Positions 1-5,823 of a stretch of 6,911 nucleotides of DNA are shown piece by piece. The stretch comes from Balneolaceae bacterium (GTDB taxonomy: Bacteria > Bacteroidota > Rhodothermia > Balneolales > Balneolaceae), in contig SKGY01000181.1 in NCBI GenBank assembly GCA_007117235.1, positions 1-6,911 of the forward strand. The letters are read 5' to 3'. Made by a program: the position numbers and the translations under genes. The notes below the pieces were generated by a model that had not been told where the DNA came from, ran no database searches, and worked only from the letters and a program-made list of their open reading frames with translations. Each line of letters opens with the position of its first letter. Position 1 is the stretch's first letter.

Positions 1-46
1 AACTTATGTGTAAAATGTTAATTATTCAATTTGAAAAGGATAAAGT

Positions 47-796
47 ATGCTTAGAAAACGTTCAAAAAAGAAAAGGGGTGCATCTGAGTGGAGTTTCAAA
101 ACCATTCTGCTGGAATCTTTTTTTATTCTGCTTGCGGTGTTACTGGCACTGCTGATTAATGAATGGAATAATGAGAGAAACAATCAAAAACTGGTGGATC
201 AGATACTGGAAAGTGCCCGTCAGGAAATTTCAGAAAATCTGGAGATCATAAACGAAGTTGTTGAATACCGATCTGAGATGCTTCAGGAAATTCGTTCCGG
301 CAAGCGCGTTATTCAAAGAATTGAAAATTTCGAAGAGAGGGTTGATTTCAGCATTTCAGAAAAAGAGAAATTGCAAGATTTTCTTGATGACCTATTTATT
401 TCAGAAGGACTGTTGCAGATGGTGGGTGTGGAATTACACGAGGCGCCTCAGGGAGGTTATTGGATGGCATTTTTTAATACGACAGCCAGAATCGATCTTG
501 ATGGGAAAGATCTTGTAGCCTATGGTCCGGGAAATATTCAGCTCCGTCCGGCTTTTGTGAGTGATACTGTATGGCTTACTGCTAATGCATCCAACGCGTT
601 GGTTCATATGGACTTTGATACATTGAATGATCTATCGGTTATATACTCCACTCAAATAAATTATGCAGAAATCAGGCTTCAGGCACTTCGTATGATATAT
701 GAACAGATCAGCATTCAGTCGGCATTAGAAGATATGTTCTGGTTTGAACAAGATCTACAAAACAAATACATGGCTTTTTTGGAGAAGTATGAATAA
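47..796 (+). CDS. Uncharacterised single-pass membrane protein with periplasmic domain
   Basis: I do not recognise a named function. The 249-residue product starts with a strongly basic stretch (residues 3-10, RKRSKKKR). One hydrophobic helix follows at about residues 20-37, then a polar NEWNNERNNQK segment. This arrangement (basic N-terminus, one helix ending in 'LLINEWN', long polar region) resembles small anchored proteins of unknown function common in Bacteroidota and relatives, including DUF6090-like proteins; that likeness is from memory. The positive-inside rule would place residues after about 40 in the periplasm. Residues 43-115 are charged and probably helical or coiled-coil. The middle (about 120-185) has more aromatic and beta-type sequence, and the last 50 residues again look helical. 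No cleavable signal, lipobox or catalytic motif is visible. An AAAAGGA at 34-40 lies 6 bases before the ATG and supports this start. It is separated from lpdA by 229 bases and is probably its own transcription unit. That it is a real gene is fairly sure; its role is unknown. Confidence 0.8.
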   Translation: MLRKRSKKKRGASEWSFKTILLESFFILLAVLLALLINEWNNERNNQKLVDQILESARQEISENLEIINEVVEYRSEMLQEIRSGKRVIQRIENFEERVDFSISEKEKLQDFLDDLFISEGLLQMVGVELHEAPQGGYWMAFFNTTARIDLDGKDLVAYGPGNIQLRPAFVSDTVWLTANASNALVHMDFDTLNDLSVIYSTQINYAEIRLQALRMIYEQISIQSALEDMFWFEQDLQNKYMAFLEKYE

Positions 797-910
797 AGTG
801 ATTGTGATGTTGAAAATAAAAACCACTCTTCCTGTATTCCTTCACTTAAAAGCTTAAAGTCTGAAGCTTGTCGCTTTAAAGGTGTAATCTGCTGCCCGAA
901 ACCATTTATA

Positions 911-957
911 TATCAGTTCAAGATTCCTTATTTTGTTTTGCTATCAGAAACAAGATT
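911..957. repeat. Imperfect direct repeat upstream of lpdA
   Basis: TATCAG followed after 2 bases by CAAGATT (911-925) recurs as TATCAG, 3 bases, CAAGATT (942-957). The copies start 31 bases apart, close to three helical turns, and lie 70-115 bases before the lpdA start. The pair could be regulator sites on one face of the DNA, but the sequence is AT-rich and chance is possible. No known operator consensus was recognised. Confidence 0.4.
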
Positions 958-961
958 TTTT

Positions 962-983
962 ACGGGTGATAGTACGAACCCGT
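962..983. repeat. Inverted repeat ACGGGT/ACCCGT before lpdA
   Basis: ACGGGT (962-967) and ACCCGT (978-983) are perfect inverse copies around a 10-base spacer, ending 42 bases before the lpdA ATG. No T-run follows, so this does not look like a terminator. It could be an operator or a hairpin in the lpdA leader. The pairing is visible; the function is a guess. Confidence 0.4.
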
Positions 984-1025
984 TAAACTGAAGAAACTAA
1001 TTAACTATAAAGATATCGACTAGTC

Positions 1026-2447
1026 ATGGCGAAAGAATTTGATGTATGTGTAATTGGAACCGGACCCGGCGGATATGTAGCTGCAATTCGTGCAGCTCAG
1101 CTCGGTTTTAAAACAGCAGTAGTAGAGAAAAGATTTTTAGGTGGGGTTTGCTTGAATATAGGATGTATCCCAACAAAAGCACTTCTTCGTTCAGCAGAGG
1201 TTTATGAGTCTATTTCTCACGCATCTGACTACGGAATAGAGGTAAAAGGGTTCTCAGCAAATTTTGAAGCCATGGTGAAAAGAAGCCGTGGTGTTGCTGA
1301 CAAAATGAGCAAAGGCGTTCAGTTTTTGATGAAAGCCAATAAAATTGAAGTGCTAAACGGTACGGGTGTCTTTAAGTCATCAAAAGAACTCGCCGTAAAT
1401 GACGAAAAAGGAAAAGAGATTGAAACTGTAAAAGCAAAACATTTTATCGTTGCTACCGGCGCCAGACCTCGCGAACTGCCGAGCTTAAAGATTGATGGCA
1501 AAATGATCATCGATTCCGAAAAAGCGATGCAGCTTGAAAAGCAACCAAAGAAAATGGTAATTGTGGGTGCGGGTGCTATCGGTGTTGAATTTGCATACTT
1601 CTACAACTCAATCGGCACAGAAGTGACACTCGTTGAACTTCAAAAAACACTCGTTCCGGTTGAAGATGCAGACGTTGGTAAAGAACTCGGAAAGATCTAC
1701 AAGAAAAAAGGCATGAATATCATGACCGAGTGCACCGTCGAAAAAGTTGAGAAGAAAGGAAATGGCGTTAAAGTGACCATTAAAACAAAGAAAGGCGAAG
1801 AAGTTATCGATGCCGATGTCGTATTGTCTGCTGTCGGAGTAACCGGAAACATCGAAAACCTGGGGCTAGATAAAGCGGGAGTTAAAACTGAAAAAGGTGC
1901 AATTGTTGTTGATAAAAAAACCTACAAAACATCTGCCGACGGCATTTATGCAATTGGTGATGTGATTGGCGCCCCATGGCTTGCCCACAAAGCATCTCAT
2001 GAAGCGGTTGTTCTGGCTGAGCAGCTCGCAGGTGAAAACCCACACCCAATCAACTATAATAACATTCCCGGCTGTACCTACTGTGAACCACAGGTTGCAT
2101 CTGTTGGTTTAACTGAAGCTCAGGCTAAAGAGGAAGGCTACGACGTAATGGTTGGTAAATTTCCATTTTCAGCAAGTGGAAAAGCAGCCGGACTTGGCCA
2201 TGAAGAGGGCTTCGTAAAAGTTATTTTTGACTCCAAATATGGAGAGTGGCTCGGTTGCCATATGATCGGTTCTCATGTAACTGAGCTAATTGCTGAGGCA
2301 GTTGTTGCCCGTGATCTGGAAACAACCGGACACGAAATAATTAGTGCAGTTCATCCACACCCAACAATGAGTGAAGCAGTGATGGAAGCTGTTGCTGAAG
2401 CTTATGGAGAAGGTGTTCACCTTGGTTCTAAACCCAAGAAAAAGTAA
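1026..2447 (+). CDS. lpdA: Dihydrolipoyl dehydrogenase (E3)
   Basis: This FAD-dependent cytoplasmic enzyme reoxidises the dihydrolipoyl arm of E2 or H-protein with NAD+, serving pyruvate, 2-oxoglutarate and branched-chain dehydrogenases and glycine cleavage. The 473-residue length is normal. Visible motifs in order: FAD-binding GTGPGG (11-16); redox disulfide in GGVCLNIGCIPTKALL, C42 and C47; the VATGARP stretch (142-148); NAD-binding GAGAIG (181-186); second FAD contact with GD at 311-312; and the C-terminal HPHPTMSE (443-450), giving the catalytic H445/E450 pair. The dimerisation domain starts near 345 with PGCTYCEPQVASVG, which adds C350 and C353; I have seen this variant in other bacteria and do not take it as catalytic. 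The protein is lysine-rich and ends SKPKKK. No Shine-Dalgarno precedes the ATG, but the first beta strand begins at once, so the start is firm. No E1 or E2 gene is adjacent. It has its own terminator, so it is probably transcribed alone. Confidence 0.97.
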   Translation: MAKEFDVCVIGTGPGGYVAAIRAAQLGFKTAVVEKRFLGGVCLNIGCIPTKALLRSAEVYESISHASDYGIEVKGFSANFEAMVKRSRGVADKMSKGVQFLMKANKIEVLNGTGVFKSSKELAVNDEKGKEIETVKAKHFIVATGARPRELPSLKIDGKMIIDSEKAMQLEKQPKKMVIVGAGAIGVEFAYFYNSIGTEVTLVELQKTLVPVEDADVGKELGKIYKKKGMNIMTECTVEKVEKKGNGVKVTIKTKKGEEVIDADVVLSAVGVTGNIENLGLDKAGVKTEKGAIVVDKKTYKTSADGIYAIGDVIGAPWLAHKASHEAVVLAEQLAGENPHPINYNNIPGCTYCEPQVASVGLTEAQAKEEGYDVMVGKFPFSASGKAAGLGHEEGFVKVIFDSKYGEWLGCHMIGSHVTELIAEAVVARDLETTGHEIISAVHPHPTMSEAVMEAVAEAYGEGVHLGSKPKKK

Positions 2448-2470
2448 CCTGATCAATTAAATTTTGACTT

Positions 2471-2499
2471 AAAAAGGCGGGCTGTTGTCCGCCTTTTTT
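2471..2499 (+). terminator. Intrinsic terminator after lpdA
   Basis: Arms AAAAAGGCGG (2471-2480) and CCGCCTTTTT (2489-2498) are perfectly complementary around an 8-base loop. The G/C core is followed by an unbroken run of six T (2494-2499). It begins 23 bases after the lpdA stop. The A-run opposite the T-run gives some capacity in the reverse direction too. This is a textbook Rho-independent terminator that ends the lpdA transcript and separates it from the TonB-like gene. Confidence 0.92.
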
Positions 2500-2528
2500 A
2501 TTTTCACTCCTTTCCGAAAATGCCTTTT

Positions 2529-2546
2529 CCTTATCTGCATATAAGG
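2529..2546. promoter_or_regulatory. 18-base near-palindrome upstream of TonB-like gene
   Basis: CCTTAT (2529-2534) and ATAAGG (2541-2546) flank a centre with TGCA, so 16 of 18 positions are symmetric. It lies between the lpdA terminator and the TonB-like gene, where its promoter is expected. This shape fits an operator for a dimeric regulator; it does not match the classical Fur box I know. It could instead be a small RNA hairpin if transcription starts upstream. No promoter elements were confidently seen. Confidence 0.4.
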
Positions 2547-2566
2547 TATTCCCTGATTTACATCGA

Positions 2567-2588
2567 CCCATATCTTAATTAATGTGGG
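2567..2588 (+). promoter_or_regulatory. Leader hairpin A before TonB-like gene
   Basis: CCCATAT (2567-2573) pairs with ATGTGGG (2582-2588), with one G-U wobble, around the 8-base loop CTTAATTA. It directly abuts the stronger hairpin beginning at 2589, so the two helices could stack. No T-run follows. It is modest alone; the support is its position beside the next hairpin. Confidence 0.35.
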
Positions 2589-2619
2589 AATGAGATCACT
2601 ACTCAACAGTGATCTCATT
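2589..2619 (+). promoter_or_regulatory. Perfect 12-bp inverted repeat in TonB-like leader
   Basis: AATGAGATCACT (2589-2600) and AGTGATCTCATT (2608-2619) are exact inverse complements around the 7-base loop ACTCAAC. The repeat ends 22 bases before the Shine-Dalgarno at 2642 and 34 before the start codon. No T-tract follows on either strand, so a terminator role is unlikely. As RNA it would form a stable stem in the 5' leader; as DNA it could bind a dimer. The structure is clear and its function unknown. Confidence 0.6.
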
Positions 2620-2641
2620 ATGAAGTATTCCGATTGATAGC

Positions 2642-2647
2642 GGAGGG
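2642..2647 (+). promoter_or_regulatory. Strong Shine-Dalgarno of TonB-like gene
   Basis: GGAGGG lies 6 bases before the ATG at 2654. It fixes the start and stands out, because lpdA, lipB and plsY have no recognisable Shine-Dalgarno and those of lipA and gpsA are weak or badly spaced. Confidence 0.75.
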
Positions 2648-2653
2648 CTCGAC

Positions 2654-3349
2654 ATGGAAAAAAGAAAAGCAGGTTATGAAAATCGAAGAAATCCTCGGAT
2701 AAACACCAGAAAGTATTACGTCCAGTTACTGGAAGTTGGATTAATAGCCACTCTGCTGCTATTCATCTTTCTGTTTAGAATTGAAATTCGATCATCATCA
2801 GAAACAGTTTATGAATTTGATATTCAGGAGATTGTTGAGATGGAGGAGATAGTCATAACAAAGCAGACAATTACTGCACCACCTCCGCCACGGCCTCCTG
2901 TACCTGTTGCGGTTCCAAATTATGAGATCATAGATGATATTGATATCGATCTGGATGCAGAATTGGATATCGGCTCTTACCTGTCACATCTACCTCCACC
3001 ACCGAGGCCGCCACAGGATGAAGAACTTGAAATGGATGATGGTGAGTTTTATGTGATTGTAGAGCAGATGCCGGAATTGATTGGCGGGCTTAGTGCCATC
3101 CAAAACAAAATTGTCTATCCGGAAAACGCAAAGCGGGCAAAAGTTCAGGGACGGGTAATTATTCAGTTTGTTGTGAACGAACGCGGTGAAGTTGAAAATC
3201 CCCAAGTAATTCGTGCTATAGGTGCCGGTTGTGATGAGGAAGCACTTCGTGTGGTGAGTCAGGCAAAATTTATACCCGGCCACCAGCGAGGAATCCCCGT
3301 AAGAGTTCAATATACAATACCTGTTGTGTTCCTGCTGAAAGACGCCTGA
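2654..3349 (+). CDS. TonB-family energy transducer protein
   Basis: TonB proteins carry proton-motive energy from an ExbB/ExbD complex in the inner membrane to outer-membrane transporters, commonly for siderophores, cobalamin or glycans. The 231-residue product has a basic cytoplasmic N-terminus (residues 3-20), one membrane helix (about 23-42), a short periplasmic linker (about 43-140) and a TonB C-terminal domain (about 145-229) with YPENAKRAKVQGRV, 'VNERGEVENPQV' and 'EEALRVVSQAKFIPG'. The linker holds PPPPRPP twice (76-82 and 114-120) on either side of an acidic stretch rich in Asp and Ile (about 91-107). At under 100 residues it is short for reaching across the periplasm, though such short forms are common in Bacteroidota-type genomes. 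No exbB, exbD or receptor gene is nearby, so its partner is unknown; some relatives act in signalling or envelope processes instead of import. The stop is 35 bases before the lipB ATG, with no terminator between, so co-transcription is likely. Confidence 0.92.
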   Translation: MEKRKAGYENRRNPRINTRKYYVQLLEVGLIATLLLFIFLFRIEIRSSSETVYEFDIQEIVEMEEIVITKQTITAPPPPRPPVPVAVPNYEIIDDIDIDLDAELDIGSYLSHLPPPPRPPQDEELEMDDGEFYVIVEQMPELIGGLSAIQNKIVYPENAKRAKVQGRVIIQFVVNERGEVENPQVIRAIGAGCDEEALRVVSQAKFIPGHQRGIPVRVQYTIPVVFLLKDA

Positions 3350-3384
3350 CCTATTTTGTGAATATTTTGGTTATCTTTTACACA

Positions 3385-4113
3385 ATGAAAAGATACCTCG
3401 ATGTTTACGATTTAGGGCCCTCTCCCTACAGAAAAACCTGGGATCTGCAGAAAGCACTTCAAAAATGTTTGATTGACCAGAAGAAAGCTCTCAGAGACGG
3501 CCTGAAGACGGAAAACGAACTGAATGATCTGCTGCTTTTTGTAGAGCATCCGCACGTTTATACACTCGGAAAAAGTGGAAAATCAGCTCATCTTCTGAAA
3601 GCAGTAGAAGAGCTCTCCCAGATTGATGCAGAGTATATAGAAATTGACCGCGGTGGCGATATAACCTACCACGGACCGGGTCAAATTGTTGGTTATCCAA
3701 TTTTAGATCTCGACAGGCATTTTACGGACATCCACAAATACCTTCGTTTCTTGGAAGAGGTGATCATTAAAACCTGTGCAGAGTATGATATAAAAGCCGG
3801 CAGAATTGAAGGCCTCACCGGCGTTTGGGTTGGAGATCAGAAGATTGCTGCAATGGGAATTCGCTGTTCACGATGGGTTACCATGCACGGTTTTGCCCTG
3901 AATGTGAATACAGACCTGAGTTATTTTAACCACATTGTACCGTGCGGGATTGAAAACAAATCGGTAACGAGTATTTCTGATTTGATGGGCAGGAAAATTG
4001 ATGAAACAGAAGTAAAAGAAAGGCTCATGAAGCATTTTTCTGATGTATTTGATGTTGAAATAAATCTGAGCGCTCAAAAACCTGAACCCCTTAAACAAAT
4101 TTCGTACCTTTAG
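3385..4113 (+). CDS. lipB: Octanoyl-[acyl-carrier-protein]:protein N-octanoyltransferase
   Basis: LipB transfers octanoyl from acyl carrier protein to a lysine of lipoyl domains in the cytoplasm, the first step of lipoyl synthesis. The 242-residue product has HPHVYTLGKSG (55-65), the family signature RGGDITYHGPGQ (89-100), the catalytic lysine K153 in DQKIAAMG and the catalytic cysteine C187 in HIVPCGIENKSVTS. Both members of the Cys/Lys dyad are present, so it should be active. The frame is open from a GTG at 3358, which would add nine residues (first residues NILVIFYT), but the ATG at 3385 puts the family's first strand (KRYLDVYDLG) at the N-terminus, so I chose it. Neither has a Shine-Dalgarno. 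If the GTG is used, only 8 bases separate it from the TonB-like stop. lipA follows after 44 bases, and the two almost certainly form one unit. Confidence 0.95.
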   Translation: MKRYLDVYDLGPSPYRKTWDLQKALQKCLIDQKKALRDGLKTENELNDLLLFVEHPHVYTLGKSGKSAHLLKAVEELSQIDAEYIEIDRGGDITYHGPGQIVGYPILDLDRHFTDIHKYLRFLEEVIIKTCAEYDIKAGRIEGLTGVWVGDQKIAAMGIRCSRWVTMHGFALNVNTDLSYFNHIVPCGIENKSVTSISDLMGRKIDETEVKERLMKHFSDVFDVEINLSAQKPEPLKQISYL

Positions 4114-4120
4114 GAACGAA
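4101..4120 (+). repeat. Imperfect 20-base palindrome over the lipB stop codon
   Basis: TTCGT (4101-4105) pairs with ACGAA (4116-4120), and CC pairs with GG inside an A-A mismatch, leaving the loop TTTA that carries part of the lipB TAG. Sixteen of 20 positions are symmetric. It is followed by A residues, so it is not an intrinsic terminator for the + strand. It may be an RNA hairpin between lipB and lipA that affects stability or translation, or chance. Confidence 0.3.
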
Positions 4121-4157
4121 AAAAATCAGCCCTGAATGGGCAAACCAAGAAAGTATT

Positions 4158-5036
4158 ATGATTAAAGAGCTTGACGTAATTGATAAGCAGGGACCGGCAG
4201 AACGACGTCCGGATTGGCTAAGAGTAAAGTTGCCCTCAGGTGAAAAGTTTAAGGAAGTCTCAAAAACAATCCGTGAGAATAATCTGAACACAGTCTGTTC
4301 TGAAGCCCGTTGCCCAAATATGGGTGAATGCTGGGGCGCCGGTACAGCAACATTTATGATTTTAGGTGATGTTTGTACCCGTTCATGCTCATTTTGTGCA
4401 GTGAAAACAGGCCGGCCTGTTCAAGGTCTGGATTGGGATGAGCCAAGACGTGTAGCAGATGCCGCGGCTAAAATGAAGCTCAAACACGTTGTTCTTACTT
4501 CTGTAAACAGAGATGAGCGTAAGGATGGTGGCGCACCTATTTTTGCTGAATGCCATAAAGTACTTCGTGAAACTATCGATGGCGTTACCATTGAATCACT
4601 TATCCCTGATTTCAGGGGAGTATGGGATGCTCTTCAAATCGTGATTGATACTCCGCCTGATGTTCTCAGTCATAACCTGGAAACAGTTCCGCGGCTCTAC
4701 AGAACAGTGCGGCCGCAGGCTAAATATGAGCGATCACTTGAACTGCTGAAAAGAGTTCGCGAAAAGGGCGTTCGTTCTAAAACCGGGATTATGGTAGGGC
4801 TGGGCGAAACCCGCGAAGAAGTTATTCAACTTATGCAGGATTGTGTAGACCACAATGTGGATGTATTAACAATCGGGCAGTACATGCAGCCAACTAAGAT
4901 GCACCATCCGGTTGTTGAGTGGGTCCACCCCGATCAATTTGCCGAGTATAAAGAAATTGGTGAAACTCTTGGGATTGAACATGTAGAAAGTGGTCCGCTT
5001 GTACGCTCATCATACCACGCAGAGCGACACGTTTAA
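4158..5036 (+). CDS. lipA: Lipoyl synthase (radical SAM)
   Basis: LipA inserts two sulfur atoms at C6 and C8 of protein-bound octanoyl, using a radical-SAM 4Fe-4S cluster and a sacrificial auxiliary cluster. The 292-residue length is typical. The auxiliary cluster cysteines are C47, C52 and C58 (CSEARCPNMGEC). The radical-SAM cysteines are C73, C77 and C80 (CTRSCSFC). The C-terminal RSSY (283-286) supplies the serine ligand known in this family. Other conserved blocks are SVNRDE...DGGA (115-126), SHNLETVPRLYRTVRP (171-186), 'KTGIMVGLGET' (208-218) and 'TIGQYMQPT' (238-246). All expected ligands are present. Only a poor AAGAAAG (4148-4154) precedes the ATG, but the N-terminus fits the family. 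It follows lipB, whose octanoylated product is its substrate. No terminator is visible before plsY 91 bases on. Confidence 0.97.
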   Translation: MIKELDVIDKQGPAERRPDWLRVKLPSGEKFKEVSKTIRENNLNTVCSEARCPNMGECWGAGTATFMILGDVCTRSCSFCAVKTGRPVQGLDWDEPRRVADAAAKMKLKHVVLTSVNRDERKDGGAPIFAECHKVLRETIDGVTIESLIPDFRGVWDALQIVIDTPPDVLSHNLETVPRLYRTVRPQAKYERSLELLKRVREKGVRSKTGIMVGLGETREEVIQLMQDCVDHNVDVLTIGQYMQPTKMHHPVVEWVHPDQFAEYKEIGETLGIEHVESGPLVRSSYHAERHV

Positions 5037-5127
5037 TAAGTTTTACGACTCAGTTTTTTTACATAACATGGAAATAATACCTTCCATCTATCGGGTCTAC
5101 CATACTTTATAAAAAGAACCGCTTCCA

Positions 5128-5823
5128 ATGCTAGCACTACTCACTGTTGTTCTTATCAGCTATCTGATCGGGTCAATTCCCAGTTCATTATGGATGGGGA
5201 AAATTTTCTATGGTGTTGATATCAGGCAGCATGGCAGTGGAAATGCAGGTGCAACCAATACCTTTCGAATTTTGGGTTGGAAAGCGGGATCAATTGTTCT
5301 TCTCATTGATTTTGGCAAAGGCTTGTTATGCACACTGGTGATTAGTCAGCTTGCTTACAGTATTGGTGACGGCCCGGTGAGCTTTTATACAAACTGGGAT
5401 GAAGGTGCCAAACTGCTAATTCTCTGCGGAGTTGCGGCCGTTGTGGGCCACATGTTTCCACTCTATGCAAAATTTAGCGGAGGAAAAGGAGCCGCAACTG
5501 CTTGTGGAATGCTGTACGGAATTGAACCTGTATCTATAAGTATAACGCTTGCCATTTTTCTGATCATAATGTTTACAACGCGTTATGTTTCTCTCGGCTC
5601 AATCATTGCATGTGCAGTATATCCACTATCGCAATTGGTACTGAGATATTGGCTGGGCTGGGATATAGACGGCAGTATTATCATATTTAGCACCGTTATC
5701 GCTCTATCGATTATTGTTAAACACAAAAGTAATATCAAACGGTTGTTGGAAGGTTCAGAAAACAGAATTAAGTCATTTAAACCGTCATCAGGCAGAATTA
5801 ACCAGGAAAAATCAGCATCGTGA
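5128..5823 (+). CDS. plsY: Acyl-phosphate:glycerol-3-phosphate acyltransferase
   Basis: PlsY is an integral membrane enzyme that acylates sn-glycerol-3-phosphate with acyl-phosphate (made by PlsX) to give lysophosphatidic acid. The three family motifs are all present: GSIPSS...HGSGNAGATNTFR (15-47), GHMFPLYAKFSGGKGAAT (107-124) and HKSNIKRLLEGSEN (199-212). Hydrophobic helices lie near 1-22, 52-75, 95-112, 135-150, 153-173 and 182-197. The 231 residues are somewhat longer than the usual 190-215: there is a polar insert around 80-93 and a basic, serine-rich tail of about 17 residues after the last motif. There is no Shine-Dalgarno; the ATG begins directly at the first helix, as expected. The TGA stop overlaps the gpsA GTG by 4 bases, which points to translational coupling with the enzyme that makes its substrate. 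Confidence 0.95.
   Translation: MLALLTVVLISYLIGSIPSSLWMGKIFYGVDIRQHGSGNAGATNTFRILGWKAGSIVLLIDFGKGLLCTLVISQLAYSIGDGPVSFYTNWDEGAKLLILCGVAAVVGHMFPLYAKFSGGKGAATACGMLYGIEPVSISITLAIFLIIMFTTRYVSLGSIIACAVYPLSQLVLRYWLGWDIDGSIIIFSTVIALSIIVKHKSNIKRLLEGSENRIKSFKPSSGRINQEKSAS

Noticed and set aside
258..518. 86-codon open frame inside the first gene
   Set aside because: It lies in another frame of a longer, better supported gene and has no start signal or recognisable protein character.
789..857. 22-codon frame starting at the overlapping ATGAATAA at the end of the first gene
   Set aside because: The overlap looks like coupling, but the peptide is tiny, has no motif and no upstream ribosome site of its own.
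983..1011. TTAAAC, 17 bases, TATAAA as an lpdA promoter
   Set aside because: The -35 match is poor and the -10 lies only 14 bases from the start codon. AT-rich DNA gives such pairs often, and this phylum uses a different consensus.
1319..1510. Minus-strand open frames within lpdA, and similar ones within the TonB-like gene, lipB, lipA and gpsA
   Set aside because: All are opposite-strand shadows of well-conserved coding regions, with no ribosome sites or recognisable domains.
3358..3384. GTG start giving LipB nine extra residues
   Set aside because: No Shine-Dalgarno, the extension is not typical of LipB, and the ATG at 3385 matches the family N-terminus. It cannot be fully excluded.
4129..4141. 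GCCC/GGGC four-base stem between lipB and lipA
   Set aside because: Too short to be meaningful and without a T-run.
5053..5087. T-run (5054-5060) and ATGGAA/TTCCAT inverted repeat (5068-5087) as a lipA terminator
   Set aside because: The T-run precedes the weak 6-bp stem instead of following it, and no stem lies before the T-run, so the parts are in the wrong order.
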